A stretch of 64,000 nucleotides of DNA, taken from contig JACDEI010000004.1 of assembly GCA_013816485.1 (NCBI GenBank), forward strand, positions 1 through 64,000, read 5' to 3'. Source of the stretch: Planctomycetota bacterium. Lineage in GTDB: Bacteria > Planctomycetota > UBA11346. Made by a program: the position numbers and the translations under genes. The notes beneath the pieces were generated by a model that worked only from the letters and a program-made list of their open reading frames with translations, ran no database searches and was not told the DNA's origin. This document shows positions 18,052 through 27,362 of the stretch, piece by piece; positions within the stretch are counted from its first letter, which is position 1, and each line of letters begins with the position of its first letter.

Positions 18052-18552
18052 ATGGACAATCCCTACGCACCACCGCAATCGTCGATCGACCAGAACCCGA
18101 CCGCTGCGACCACCTCGGTGCTGGCGTCGCGCTGGATGCGTCTGCTCGCCGCGCTGGTGGATACCGTCATCGGTGCCGGTGTCTCGATGGTCCTGATCTT
18201 CGTGATCATGGGACTCGATCTGAAAGGTCTGGGGAATGTCAGCATGGCGACCCAGGCCCAACTGGCGGTGATGGGTGTGGTCGCCTTCCTCGCGCTCCAT
18301 GGCTACCTGCTGGCGAAGAAAGGCCAGACCATCGGCAAACTGGTCTGCGATATCCGCATCGCGAAACTTGACGGCAATATTCCCGAGTTCCTGCCGCTCA
18401 TCCTCAAACGCTACCTGCCGGTGTGGCTGGTGGCCCAGATCCCGGTGATCGGCGGCCTTCTCAATCTAGTCAACGTCCTGTTCATCTTCCGCAGCGACAA
18501 ACGCTGCGTGCACGACCTCATCGCTGGCACCAGGGTGATCAAGGCGTCCTGA
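18052..18552 (+). CDS. RDD family membrane protein
   Basis: A 166-residue inner-membrane protein. It starts MDNPYAPPQ, a proline-rich opening common in RDD proteins of these phyla. RDD-type features follow: SRWMRLLAALVDTVI (first helix with conserved R and D), GQTIGKLVCDIRI and RSDKRCVHDLIAGTRVI at the end. Three hydrophobic spans are expected. RDD proteins may transport small solutes or ions, but the function of this one is unknown. The upstream part of the open frame (from 17908) has no coding character. It stands alone between leftward genes. Confidence 0.9.
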   Translation: MDNPYAPPQSSIDQNPTAATTSVLASRWMRLLAALVDTVIGAGVSMVLIFVIMGLDLKGLGNVSMATQAQLAVMGVVAFLALHGYLLAKKGQTIGKLVCDIRIAKLDGNIPEFLPLILKRYLPVWLVAQIPVIGGLLNLVNVLFIFRSDKRCVHDLIAGTRVIKAS

Positions 18553-18644
18553 ACGCGGCCGTTGCGCACGGAGGCTGGGCACCTCACCAAGGGCGGTGAG
18601 TGGACAGACGTTTATCTCCCCAAGCGTTTGCGGTTCGAATATCC

Positions 18645-20114
18645 CTAAGCCAACACCGCCTTCACCACTTCCCCCTCCACATCGGTCAGGCGGTAGTCGC
18701 GGCCGTTGAAGCGGTAGGTCAGGCGTTCGTGGTCGATGCCCATCAGATGCAAGATGGTGGCGTGCAGGTCGTGCGTGCTGACGCGGCCTTCTACGGCTTT
18801 GAAACCGATTTCGTCGGTGGCGCCGTGGTGGACGCCGGCCTTTACACCGCCGCCAGCCAGCCAGGTGGTATAGGCGTGCGGGTTGTGATCGCGGCCGGTC
18901 GCCTTGCTGTCCTTGGCACGTTGCACCACGGGCAGACGTCCGAACTCACCGCAGCAGATCACCAGCGTCTGGTCGAGCAGACCGCGTTGGGCGAGGTCCT
19001 CCAACAATCCCGCGATGGGCGTGTCGGTTTCGCCGGCGAAACCGCGGTGATTGCCCGCGATGTCGACGTGACCGTCCCAGCTCTTCTCGTTCTCCATGCC
19101 GCCGGAATAGATCTGCACGCAGCGTACGCCGCGTTCGACCAGGCGACGCGCCATCAGGCACTGACGTCCGTAGTGGGCGCAGCGTTTGTCATCCAGGCCG
19201 TACAGCGCCCGGATGTGCGCTGGTTCGCTGTCGATCGCCAACGCCTCCGGTGCGGAGGTCTGCATGCGAAAGGCCAACTCGAAACTCTCGATGCGTGCTT
19301 CGAGTTCATTGTCACCCGCCGCAGCACGACGATCAAGCCGACCGAGTAGATCGAGCTGCGCGCGTTGGCTGCCGGCGTCGACGCCCTTTGGCCGATCGAG
19401 GTCGGTGATCGGCACGCCCTGCGGACGCAGGCCGGTGCCCTGGTAAATGCTCGGCAGGAAGCCCGCACTCCAGTTGCCGGAATGGCCCTTCGGCACCCCA
19501 CGGCCCTGCGGATCGGTCATCACCACGAAGGCAGGCAAATCGCGGCTCTCACTGCCCAGGCCATACGTCATCCACGAGCCCATGCTGGGGAAACCCATGC
19601 GCGCCATGCCGGAGTTGATCTTGAGCAACGCCGGTGCGTGGTTGTTGGAGTCGGTCCAGCACCCGTGCAGGAACGCCATCTTGTCGACTTGCTTGGCTTG
19701 CTGCGGGAAGATCTCCGACACCCACGCGCCGCTCTGGCCGTGCTGGGCGAAGGCGAACGGCGATTTCATCAGCGGCCCGACCTGATCGGTAAAGAAACCC
19801 GTGTCCTTATCGAGCCCGGCGAGTTCCTGCCCGTCGCGTTTCTCCAATTCCGGTTTGTAGTCCCAGGTATCGATGTGGCTCGGACCACCATTCATGAACA
19901 ACCAGATCACCGACTTGGCCTTCACCGGGAAATGCCCGGGCTTGGCGGCGAGCGGATTGACTCCTTCGCCAGCTTGGAGACCGAGTTGATCGCAGAGCGC
20001 GGCGAGGCCGAGGAGGCCGAAACCGTTGCCGGCTTTGGCGAGAAGGGAGCGGCGGGAGAGGACTTGTCCGGAAGTCCGGAAATCCGGAGGTCCGGAAGTC
20101 TTGTCGGCTGACAT
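18645..20114 (-). CDS. DUF1501 family protein with Tat signal
   Basis: A 489-residue DUF1501 protein, a sulfatase-like alkaline-phosphatase-fold family exported by the Tat route and almost always paired with PSCyt1/DUF1549/DUF1553 cytochromes. The Tat motif SRRSLL is at residues 20-25. FMNGGPSHIDTWDYKP and GGGVKAGVHHGATDEIG are family signatures. ATG 20114 is preferred over ATG 20129 because GGAGG lies 8 nt upstream. Residues about 6-17 (TSGPPDFRTSGQ) are encoded by one arm of a TCCGGAAG-word inverted repeat, so the repeat has inserted into or expanded within the coding start. It is the second gene after the cytochrome at 20202-23225. Confidence 0.92.
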   Translation of the reverse strand: MSADKTSGPPDFRTSGQVLSRRSLLAKAGNGFGLLGLAALCDQLGLQAGEGVNPLAAKPGHFPVKAKSVIWLFMNGGPSHIDTWDYKPELEKRDGQELAGLDKDTGFFTDQVGPLMKSPFAFAQHGQSGAWVSEIFPQQAKQVDKMAFLHGCWTDSNNHAPALLKINSGMARMGFPSMGSWMTYGLGSESRDLPAFVVMTDPQGRGVPKGHSGNWSAGFLPSIYQGTGLRPQGVPITDLDRPKGVDAGSQRAQLDLLGRLDRRAAAGDNELEARIESFELAFRMQTSAPEALAIDSEPAHIRALYGLDDKRCAHYGRQCLMARRLVERGVRCVQIYSGGMENEKSWDGHVDIAGNHRGFAGETDTPIAGLLEDLAQRGLLDQTLVICCGEFGRLPVVQRAKDSKATGRDHNPHAYTTWLAGGGVKAGVHHGATDEIGFKAVEGRVSTHDLHATILHLMGIDHERLTYRFNGRDYRLTDVEGEVVKAVLA

Positions 20115-20192
20115 CACTGGCACCTCCACAACTGGTGCTGCACGCCCCTGCCCATGAGACTTCCGGAACTCCGGACTTCCGGACTTCCGGAC
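20066..20192. repeat. TCCGGAAG-word hairpin spanning the DUF1501 start codon
   Basis: 36-bp arms at 20066-20101 and 20157-20192 with two mismatches and a 55-nt loop. Each arm is four tandem copies of the 8-nt word TCCGGAAG and variants. In the leftward mRNA the loop holds the ribosome binding site (GGAGGTG) and the DUF1501 start codon, and the distal arm is coding sequence. This geometry could limit or couple translation of the second gene of the operon. Confidence 0.92.
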
Positions 20193-20201
20193 CGTGGCAA
20201 T

Positions 20202-23200
20202 TCATCGCACATATATCACCTCGTTCAGGCACATGACGACCTGGGCCAGATCGGCGAGCGCCAGCAGGCGATCACCACGGGCCTTGGTCTGTAGGACAAA
20301 AAATGCCGTCGCGTCGCGCGACTCGTCAGCATTCGGATCACGTCCCAACGCGATGCGCCACGCGGCGGTGACGGTCGCCGCATCATCTCCGGCACCCGAT
20401 AGGCGCTTGGCGAAACCTTCCGCCCAGCGCCGTGCCTGCGGGTTGTTGAGCATCGCCAGCGCCTGCGGTGCAACCGTGGTCGCTGGCCGTTCGGCGACGC
20501 CTTGGAGTGGTTCGGGGAAATCGAAGGCGGTCAGGAACGGGACGAGTGCGCTGCGTTTGATGGTGAAATACAGCGAGCGCCGGAGGCTGGCCTCATCGCG
20601 TGTGCCGGCTCCACCAATGCGCTCGTCGAGCTGGCCGGAAATTGCGAGCAGGGTGTCGCGCACCGCTTCGGCCTCCAGGCGATGGCGGCGGTGACGTGTC
20701 AGCAGCAGGTTTTGTGGATCGCCTGCAAGCGCCGCGGCGTTCGCGGTGCCCGACTGGGCGTAGGTCGCCGACAACACCAGATTGCGAATGAGCGGTTTCA
20801 CTCGCCAGCCGCCAGCGATGAACTCCGCCGCCAGCCAGTCGAGCAGCTCCGGATGACTCGGCGGCTCACCTTTGTAGCCGAAGTCGCTCGGCGTGGCGAC
20901 CAAACCCTTGGCGAAGAGGTGCTGCCACACGCGATTGACCGCCACGCGTGCCAACAGGCGACCGGCACCGTGATCGACATCCGTCATCCAGCGGGCGAGC
21001 GCGGCCCGGCGGTGCGAGGTGCGGGCTCCGGCCGGAGGTGCCGGTTGCCAACGCGATGAGCCGTCGGCGGCGAACAGCGACCAAAATTCCTGCTGCACGA
21101 CTTCGATCTGCTGATCGGGATCACCACGGCGCAGGAAATGGGTGTCGGGAAAGAAGTCGGCACCCTGCGTATGCAACCGCACCGCTGGCAGACCTTCGCT
21201 GGCGATCAGCACCTTGGTCTGCACACGCTGGGGTTCCTCGCGCTGATGTGCGTCGATCCGTTCTTTGAGCGTACGCCAGCCCGGATCGTTGCCCCGCCAC
21301 CAGGTCAGCAGCGTCTGACGCTGCAACGCACTGCGATCGCCAGCCGGCGTGCGCAGTGCCGCCGCGACCTCGGCGGTCAGGCTACCACCGTCGAGCGTCA
21401 CCACTCCGGTGGTCAGCGACAACCGCGGCCGGCCCATACCATGGCGCAGGTTGTTGGCGAAACGAAGCGTGACGGTGAGTTTGGTTCCGCCGGCGAAGCC
21501 GACCGGTTCGGCAAAGGTGAACACGCCGGCGTGATCTTTGCCGAACTGCGGATCGACCGCCCAACCGGAAGTGCCATCCGCGTCGATCGCGAGGGCAACG
21601 CCCAGGCCCTGCTGATCGAAGGTGGAGCGCGCGTCGCTGAGCTTCACCGCCACTGCTTCACCACCGGGCACCGGCTGCGCTTTCACCGACAGATCGCTGA
21701 GGCAGAAGTTGCCGTTGTCCGCCCGACCTGGACCGCCCTTCTTAAGCGAGGGATGCGCCATGGCCTCGATGCGCAGTCCGGTGATGCCAGCGAGGTCGCT
21801 GCTCAGAGTGAAGGTCAGGGTCTCGTGATCGGGGTTCTTGCCGGTGATCAGTAGGGAGCCGTCCTCCTGCGGCGTGATGGTTGCACCACCACTTGAGCGC
21901 GACTGGCTGGGAAGTGCCACCACCCAGCGCAGCGCGGAAACGTCGATCGACGCTTCGGCGGCAGCGAACTTCCCAGGCAGTTCGTCGCGCTCATAGGCCG
22001 CCAACGCCGCTACCAACGGTGCATGCGCCGCAGTGAAGGCCGCGAGGCGCTGAGGAAAAGCTGCCGGCGTGGCATCGCGCTCGACCTCGGTGCGCACGGT
22101 GGTGGTGAAGGTCGCCAGCAGGCCGTAGTACTCGCGCTGCCTGATCGGGTCGAGCTTGTGGTCGTGGCAACGTGCGCAGGCGACCGTGGTGCCGAGCATC
22201 GCCGTGAACGTGGTGCCGAGCATGTCGTCGAGCGCGTCGTAACGCGCCTTGGCGACCTCGTTCTTGGTGATCTGCGTCGGCCACACGCCGGCGGCAAGAA
22301 AGCCGGTGGCATTGAGCGCCTGATCGTTGTCGGGAGCGACTTCATCACCGGCGAGTTGCCAAGTGGTGAAGGTCGTCCATGGCAAGTCCTGGTTGAAGGC
22401 GTCGACCACGAAGTCGCGGTACGGCCACGCGAACGGCCGGTCGTAGTCTTGTTCGTAGCCGTGACTCTCGGCGAAGCGCGCGAGGTCGAGCCAATGGCGC
22501 GCCCAGCGCACGCCGAACTGCGGACTGGCGAGCAGGCGATCGACCACACGCTCCAGCGCATCGGGAGCGGTGTCAGCAACGAAGGCGTCGACCTCCGCCG
22601 GCGTCGGCGGCAGGCCGAGCAGATCGAGCGACAGACGGCGGATCAGCGTGCGGCGGTCGGCGGGGACAGCCGGCGTGACCGTGGCCTGTTCCTGTTGGGC
22701 GCGGATGAAACGGTCGACCGGCGTGCGCGGCCAGGACACATCCTGTGGTGATGGCACCAGCGGGCGCACCAACGGACGATAGGCCCAGTGTTCCTTGGCC
22801 TTGGTGTAGTCGGGGCCGATCGGGGCATTGGTCTCGGCGCGAGGGTCCGGCGCACCACGTTTGATCCAGGCGACGAAGTCGGCGACCACCGCGTCGGGTA
22901 AACGCTTCTTCGGCGGCATCTCCAAGTCTTCGTCGTGGTAGCTGATGGCTTTGATCAGCAGCGATTTCTCCGGCTGCCCAGGAACGATCGACGGGCCGGA
23001 TTCGCCACCAGCGAGCAGCCCAGCACGCGAGTCGAGGTGGAGGTTGGCCTTCACCTTCTTCGCCGCGCTGTGGCATTCGTAGCACTTGTCGGCCAACACC
23101 GGACGGATCTTGGCTTCGAAGAAGGCGATGTCGGCGGGATCAATCACCGGATCGGCGGCACCGATAGTGACGATGAAAATCGACAAGACGGTAAGGCGCA

Positions 23201-23225
23201 GGGCTGGGAACATGGCATTCAGCAT
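20202..23225 (-). CDS. PSCyt1/DUF1549/DUF1553 planctomycete cytochrome
   Basis: A 1007-residue secreted protein. A signal peptide of about 24 residues (ending TIGAA) is followed by a PSCyt1 haem motif CYECH at 48-52. DUF1549 follows (PVDRFIRAQQEQ, RRLSLDLLGLPPTPAEVDAF, RYGRHWLDLARFAESHGYEQDY-like), with a second haem site CARCHDHKLDP, then a central beta-rich region. DUF1553 forms the C-terminus (RRAALARWMTDVDH, RVAVNRVWQHLFAKGLV, LEAEAVRDTLLAISG, ALAMLNNPQ). It is thought to transfer electrons in surface polymer breakdown. The first start (23225) is marked; ATG 23213 is equally good. It leads a two-gene leftward operon with DUF1501. Confidence 0.93.
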   Translation of the reverse strand: MLNAMFPALRLTVLSIFIVTIGAADPVIDPADIAFFEAKIRPVLADKCYECHSAAKKVKANLHLDSRAGLLAGGESGPSIVPGQPEKSLLIKAISYHDEDLEMPPKKRLPDAVVADFVAWIKRGAPDPRAETNAPIGPDYTKAKEHWAYRPLVRPLVPSPQDVSWPRTPVDRFIRAQQEQATVTPAVPADRRTLIRRLSLDLLGLPPTPAEVDAFVADTAPDALERVVDRLLASPQFGVRWARHWLDLARFAESHGYEQDYDRPFAWPYRDFVVDAFNQDLPWTTFTTWQLAGDEVAPDNDQALNATGFLAAGVWPTQITKNEVAKARYDALDDMLGTTFTAMLGTTVACARCHDHKLDPIRQREYYGLLATFTTTVRTEVERDATPAAFPQRLAAFTAAHAPLVAALAAYERDELPGKFAAAEASIDVSALRWVVALPSQSRSSGGATITPQEDGSLLITGKNPDHETLTFTLSSDLAGITGLRIEAMAHPSLKKGGPGRADNGNFCLSDLSVKAQPVPGGEAVAVKLSDARSTFDQQGLGVALAIDADGTSGWAVDPQFGKDHAGVFTFAEPVGFAGGTKLTVTLRFANNLRHGMGRPRLSLTTGVVTLDGGSLTAEVAAALRTPAGDRSALQRQTLLTWWRGNDPGWRTLKERIDAHQREEPQRVQTKVLIASEGLPAVRLHTQGADFFPDTHFLRRGDPDQQIEVVQQEFWSLFAADGSSRWQPAPPAGARTSHRRAALARWMTDVDHGAGRLLARVAVNRVWQHLFAKGLVATPSDFGYKGEPPSHPELLDWLAAEFIAGGWRVKPLIRNLVLSATYAQSGTANAAALAGDPQNLLLTRHRRHRLEAEAVRDTLLAISGQLDERIGGAGTRDEASLRRSLYFTIKRSALVPFLTAFDFPEPLQGVAERPATTVAPQALAMLNNPQARRWAEGFAKRLSGAGDDAATVTAAWRIALGRDPNADESRDATAFFVLQTKARGDRLLALADLAQVVMCLNEVIYVR

Positions 23226-23336
23226 ACCAGACGCCGGCGACCCACCATGGGATAAGTCGCTCGCTTTATGTCTTTTCGCGGCATTATCACACAAGCCACC
23301 ATTCAACGCCGCCGCCGAAGCGCGGTAGTGCTGTCG

Positions 23337-23445
23337 CCTGGCAGCTCCGGCTGCCAGCCGGCCAGAAGCAATCCTCTCCGATCGCATCCTACGGACGGAT
23401 ACCGCCGAGATCCCACCCTGCCGGCTAGCAGCCGGCGCTCCCAGG
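23337..23445. repeat. GCCGGCT-family inverted pair upstream of the AraC gene
   Basis: 26-bp arms at 23337-23362 and 23420-23445, three mismatches, 57-nt loop. They carry the same GCCGGCT...AGCCGGC...GCTCC motif as 31-52. It lies in the divergent spacer between the cytochrome gene and the AraC gene, ending 38 nt before the AraC start, so it may form the 5' leader of that mRNA. Confidence 0.85.
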
Positions 23446-23483
23446 GGACCGCATTTCACACGCTCCATCTCCATGACGCCGCC

Positions 23484-24323
23484 ATGAAACACGTCGAACG
23501 CACCCAGCCTGAACTCGACCACCTGCACATCCGCCTCTATCAGGCGGTGAACTTGACCATCGACCACACCTGGAACTCCGAGGACGTGTGCAGCCCCTAC
23601 TGGCGCTTCTATGTCAATTCACGTGCTGGCGCATCCGTGGTGATGGCCGACCGCACCTACCCCCTCGCCGCGCATCGCATCCACTTCGTGCCCGCCTGGG
23701 TGCGCTGGACCTGCCACAACACCAGGCCGATCGACCACCTCTTTGCCCACTTCGATCTTGTCGGCCTACCGGGTGTCGCCGTGCGCACCTGTTTCCCAGG
23801 GCCGATCACCCTACCGGAAGACCGCGAGTTGGAAGCGCAGTGCGAAGCGCTGCGTCCCCTGGTGGGCAAGGGCAGCGACCGCACCCAGCCGCAGGTCACC
23901 TGCATGATGAAGTCAGCGATCTTCCGTGCGTTGTCGTCACTGTTCGCCCACCTGGGCCCCGAGCAGCGCCAACGCATCGCACAACACACCGCGAGCGACA
24001 ACCCAGTGGCTGCCGCGCTGAGCTATATCGACGAACACCTCAGCGACGATCTCCCCAACGCCCTGCTCGCCAAGCGCTGCGGCTTCAGCGTCGATCACTT
24101 CGTACGCTTGTTCCGCGCGCGCCTCAACCAGACGCCGGCGCAGTACGTGCTCGAACGCCGCCTGAATCGAGCGGCTGAACGTTTGGTGTTCGGCAATGAC
24201 AGCATCGACCTCATTGCTAGCGAATGCGGATTTCCGGATCGGTTCTATTTCACCCGCATGTTCCGTCGACGGATGGGACTACCGCCGGCGGCGTATCGAA
24301 GGACGTCGCATCAACAGGCGTGA
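23484..24323 (+). CDS. AraC family transcriptional regulator
   Basis: A 279-residue regulator. The N-terminal half (about 15-130) is a cupin-like sensor (YWRFYVNSRAGASVVMADRTYPL, HRIHFVPAWVRW). The C-terminal 100 residues hold two helix-turn-helix motifs (LAKRCGFSVDHFVRLFRARLNQTPAQYVLERRL and IASECGFPDRFYFTRMFRRRMGLPPAAYR). It probably responds to a sugar or related ligand and may control the divergent cytochrome/DUF1501 operon, since it is transcribed away from it across a 258-nt spacer. The frame is open upstream to 23268, but ATG 23484 begins the conserved part. It converges with the next gene with a 1-nt gap. Confidence 0.93.
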   Translation: MKHVERTQPELDHLHIRLYQAVNLTIDHTWNSEDVCSPYWRFYVNSRAGASVVMADRTYPLAAHRIHFVPAWVRWTCHNTRPIDHLFAHFDLVGLPGVAVRTCFPGPITLPEDRELEAQCEALRPLVGKGSDRTQPQVTCMMKSAIFRALSSLFAHLGPEQRQRIAQHTASDNPVAAALSYIDEHLSDDLPNALLAKRCGFSVDHFVRLFRARLNQTPAQYVLERRLNRAAERLVFGNDSIDLIASECGFPDRFYFTRMFRRRMGLPPAAYRRTSHQQA

Positions 24324-24324
24324 A

Positions 24325-25065
24325 TCACGCCAAGGCGCGACGGAACAGATCGGCCATCAGCCCATGACACAACCGCGCCAACTCCGGGTTGTAGCGAGGT
24401 CCCTCATCCCGGATGAACGCATGCGCCGCGTTGAACTCGTGCCACTCGAATGACCGTCCGGCGGCGCTGAGCGCTTGGTAGATCTGCGCGCGCCCTGCCG
24501 CCGGGATATGCGGATCCTGGCGGCCGAAGATCATCAGTAGTTCGCCGCTGATTTCGCCACAACGTGCCAGCGTGTCGTCGTTCATGCCAAGACCGAGGCT
24601 GCGTTTGTGCAGGTCGGTGGGATAGAGGCAGGCAGCGGCACGGATCTGTGGTTCCAGCGCAGCACGGAACGCCAGGTGGCCACCGAGGCACATGCCGACG
24701 GCTCCGAGTTTGCCGGTGCACTGCTCGTAGCCGGAGAGGAAGGCGATACAGGCGCGTGCATCGGCGTCGTAATTCGCCAACGGTTTGGCGATCTTCAGTT
24801 CATTGCCACGTGCCGACCCGGCGTCGGTGTAGGTCAACACCGTGCCCGGCGGCTCGAACTCGTGGTAGACCTCGGGCACCACGACGACGAAGCCGTGACC
24901 CGCAAGCATTGCCGCGGTGCGCCTGATCGGCCCAGTGACTTGAAAGATTTCTGAATAGAGGATCAGCCCAGGATATTTCCCCGCCGCCGCAGGACGAAAG
25001 AGATGCGTCCGCATCGCCCCGGCAGGCGTGGGCAGATCGACGGTCTCGGTGTCGAGGATGATCAT
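24325..25065 (-). CDS. Dienelactone hydrolase family protein
   Basis: A 246-residue alpha/beta hydrolase of the dienelactone hydrolase family, cytoplasmic (no signal peptide). The catalytic triad is readable as Cys126 in GMCLGGH, Asp184 in GRQDPHIP and His215 in NAAHAF. Length matches the family. Dienelactone hydrolases open lactones in chlorocatechol breakdown, but many members have other ester or lactone substrates, so the substrate is not assigned. Transcribed leftward and convergent with the AraC gene; the 309-nt region upstream holds repeats. Confidence 0.92.
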   Translation of the reverse strand: MIILDTETVDLPTPAGAMRTHLFRPAAAGKYPGLILYSEIFQVTGPIRRTAAMLAGHGFVVVVPEVYHEFEPPGTVLTYTDAGSARGNELKIAKPLANYDADARACIAFLSGYEQCTGKLGAVGMCLGGHLAFRAALEPQIRAAACLYPTDLHKRSLGLGMNDDTLARCGEISGELLMIFGRQDPHIPAAGRAQIYQALSAAGRSFEWHEFNAAHAFIRDEGPRYNPELARLCHGLMADLFRRALA

Positions 25066-25122
25066 ACGTGCGTAGTACGCGGCGAATCACGCCCGTCCAT
25101 CGCTCCGGTCCTGGTCATCGGT

Positions 25123-25230
25123 GATCGTGCGGGTCCAGGGCCGGCCCAGGTAATCGGTGACCGCGCGGGCCCAGAACCGGCCCAGGTAATCGTAGACCGT
25201 GCGGGTCCAGGGCCGGCCGAGGCCCTGGCA
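25123..25230. repeat. 36-bp tandem repeat, 3 copies
   Basis: Three units with a 36-bp period starting at 25123, 25159 and 25195 (core CGGGTCCAGGGCCGGCC, AGGTAATCG). They lie in the 309-nt spacer 25066-25374, whose remaining part is a run of small palindromes (GCGGGACAGCGTCCCGC, GTTTCGCACAGCGAAAC, ACGCCGGCAAAGCCGGCGT). No gene is seen there. Confidence 0.9.
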
Positions 25231-25341
25231 GGGCGTAGCGGGACAGCGTCCCGCGAACAACAATCCCCCGAGCGCGCCTGCGCGCGCGAGCGGGGACGAG
25301 GTTTGGTTTCGCACAGCGAAACACGCCGGCAAAGCCGGCGT

Positions 25342-25364
25342 CTCCTTGCCGCCCCGGCAAGGAG
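25342..25364 (-). terminator. Hairpin after the kinase gene
   Basis: A perfect 9-bp stem CTCCTTGCC/GGCAAGGAG with a 5-nt loop, 11 nt after the kinase stop codon. No T-run follows, so it is a terminator-like stem only. A second stem (ACGCCGG...CCGGCGT) follows directly. Confidence 0.5.
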
Positions 25365-25374
25365 CAAACCGATG

Positions 25375-27201
25375 CTACCGCTTTCCGCCGAAGATCTTCC
25401 CGAACCAGCTCACGCCCGAGGCGGAGAGTTCGTTGAGCGATTCGCTCTCCACCGCCATCAACGCGTCGAGGAACTCCTTCGGCGACTGGAAACGATCCTG
25501 CGGGCGTTTGCGCATGGCCTTCATCACCACCTGCGTCATCGCTTCGGAAAGCGACGGCACGAAGGTGCGTGGATCCGGTGGTTCGACATGCAGGACGTTA
25601 TCGATGGTACTCGGCAGGTCCTCGCCCTGCAGCGGCTGCTTGAGCGTCAGCGCAACGTAGAGCGTCAATCCCAAGGAGTAGATGTCGCTGCGGATGTCGA
25701 GTTCGTGGACGCCGTTGACCTGTTCGGGCGACATGTAGCTGGGTGTGCCGACGATGCCGGAATCACCATGGTCGTCATTACCGGTGACCTTGCGCACCAG
25801 GCCCAGATCACCCAGGCGTGGGGTGAAATCCGCATCCAGCAGCACGTTGGCCGGTTTGATGTCGCGGTGGATGAGCTTCTTGGCGTTGATGTACTGAAGT
25901 GCGGCGAGCAACGCGCTGAACATGTGGATGGCGCGCGGCTCGCTGAGCTGACCTTCGCGCTTGAGCTGGCCGAGAAGATCGCCACCGCCCATGAAACGCA
26001 GGGCCATGTAGAGGAAGCCGCCTTCAAGGGCGGCGTCGTAGACCGTCACGAGGTTGGGATGTTCGAGCGACGCCGCGATGCGCGCCTCGCGCATGAACCG
26101 TGCGGCGAACGCCGGGTCGCGGGCCAGACTCGGCTTCATCAGCTTGATCGCGGCCTCACGGTCGAGGGTGGTATGGCTGGCCTTGAGCACCACGCCCATG
26201 CCACCCTCGCCGAGGACCCCATCGATGCGGTAGTGCCCCAGGGTCTGCGGAACGGTGAAGTCGGCTGGCGCCGGCGTCGCCGGTGCCGCCGGCGTCTTGC
26301 TCTTGAACCACGGTGCGGTGCGGTCGGCGTCGACTTTGGACGGCGCGGATTTGTTGGTGATGTCGGTAGTCGACGGCTTGATGATCGGCAGATTGCGTGC
26401 GGTATCCGAATCCAACAGGCCATGGATGGTGCGCACCACCGGACGACGACCGGAGGCCGAGGAACTGCCTGGCTTGGGTGTCTTGCTTTGCGGCGGTGCC
26501 GGCGGAACCGGTGACTTCACTGGCGGGCGCGACGATTCCTTCGCTGGTTCGTGGGATTTCGCCGCTGGGGCCGGCGGTTTCACCCGTGGTACGCCGACCG
26601 GCGCGATTTTCGGCAGTACGACCTCCACATCGTCATCGCGTGCACGCACCACCTTGGTCAATGGCTGCGGATTGGTCACCCGGTCGGTATTGGGAGCCAA
26701 TTCGCCGATGATAGTCGCCGTCGGAGTCGGCTGCCCCGCGAGCGTCCCTTCGTAGAGGAACAACGCGACCCACCAGCCGCCGACCGCCCAGGTATGGCCC
26801 TGCCAGTTTCCACGCCGCACATCGGGAGCACCATTGCCGACACTCACCGGAGCGAGCACGGCCTTTTCACCGATGGCGAAGATCTGATCAAAGGTCTTGC
26901 CGACGATGCGCGTGGTGAGATCGCCCTGCGTCTCCAGCACCAGTTCGGTGGGCACCGGTTCCTTGATCCCGTCACGTGACTGTTTGACCACCAGCACGGC
27001 GAGGTCGAGCGGCTGCACGATCGCCACCGTCCCGTTCCATGCACCCGTGACGTTGATCCACGACCACAACACCGCGTCCGGGCGCTGATCGCGTGCGACC
27101 GTGGGCGCACACGGACGCGCAGCCAATAACGCCGCCTCGCTGTAGACGTGGCGCATGGCCACGTTGAGCGCACGTCGCAGACGTTCCTGATCGATGGTCA
27201 T
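25375..27201 (-). CDS. Ser/Thr protein kinase with N-terminal CheX-like domain
   Basis: A 608-residue soluble kinase. Residues 321-590 are a Hanks-type kinase domain: glycine loop GEGGMG, ATP-binding Lys353, catalytic HRDIKPAN with Asp447, and DLG (Asp465) in place of DFG, as in many planctomycete kinases. Then GTPSYMSPEQ and DIRSDIYSLG follow. Residues about 1-165 form a separate domain whose pattern (INVTGAWNGTVAIVQP, ..., KAVLAPVSVGNG) recalls the CheC/CheX fold, without clear catalytic residues; this is a weak assignment. Residues 190-320 are a low-complexity Pro/Ala/Lys linker. No transmembrane helix is visible. It is 277 nt from gyrA in the same direction. Confidence 0.9.
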   Translation of the reverse strand: MTIDQERLRRALNVAMRHVYSEAALLAARPCAPTVARDQRPDAVLWSWINVTGAWNGTVAIVQPLDLAVLVVKQSRDGIKEPVPTELVLETQGDLTTRIVGKTFDQIFAIGEKAVLAPVSVGNGAPDVRRGNWQGHTWAVGGWWVALFLYEGTLAGQPTPTATIIGELAPNTDRVTNPQPLTKVVRARDDDVEVVLPKIAPVGVPRVKPPAPAAKSHEPAKESSRPPVKSPVPPAPPQSKTPKPGSSSASGRRPVVRTIHGLLDSDTARNLPIIKPSTTDITNKSAPSKVDADRTAPWFKSKTPAAPATPAPADFTVPQTLGHYRIDGVLGEGGMGVVLKASHTTLDREAAIKLMKPSLARDPAFAARFMREARIAASLEHPNLVTVYDAALEGGFLYMALRFMGGGDLLGQLKREGQLSEPRAIHMFSALLAALQYINAKKLIHRDIKPANVLLDADFTPRLGDLGLVRKVTGNDDHGDSGIVGTPSYMSPEQVNGVHELDIRSDIYSLGLTLYVALTLKQPLQGEDLPSTIDNVLHVEPPDPRTFVPSLSEAMTQVVMKAMRKRPQDRFQSPKEFLDALMAVESESLNELSASGVSWFGKIFGGKR

Positions 27202-27362
27202 AGGTCCTTGAAAGCAGCGGCGTCAGCGTGGTCGGGAAGGGTCATCAACGAGTGGGAGTGGCAGGCATCACAGCAGGAGCTTAGTGGGCACCACCGGTTG
27301 CGGTCAAATGTCCCCCGGGGCCGCCGTAGAAGCTGTTCAGCATTCCTAACTGACTATGAAAC

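Noticed and set aside
18628-18648. tRNA T-loop-like GGTTCGAAT
   Set aside because: The flanking bases do not form a T-stem and no cloverleaf can be drawn upstream.
25123-25230. CRISPR-like 36-bp periodicity
   Set aside because: The repeats are contiguous without spacers, so this is a plain tandem repeat.
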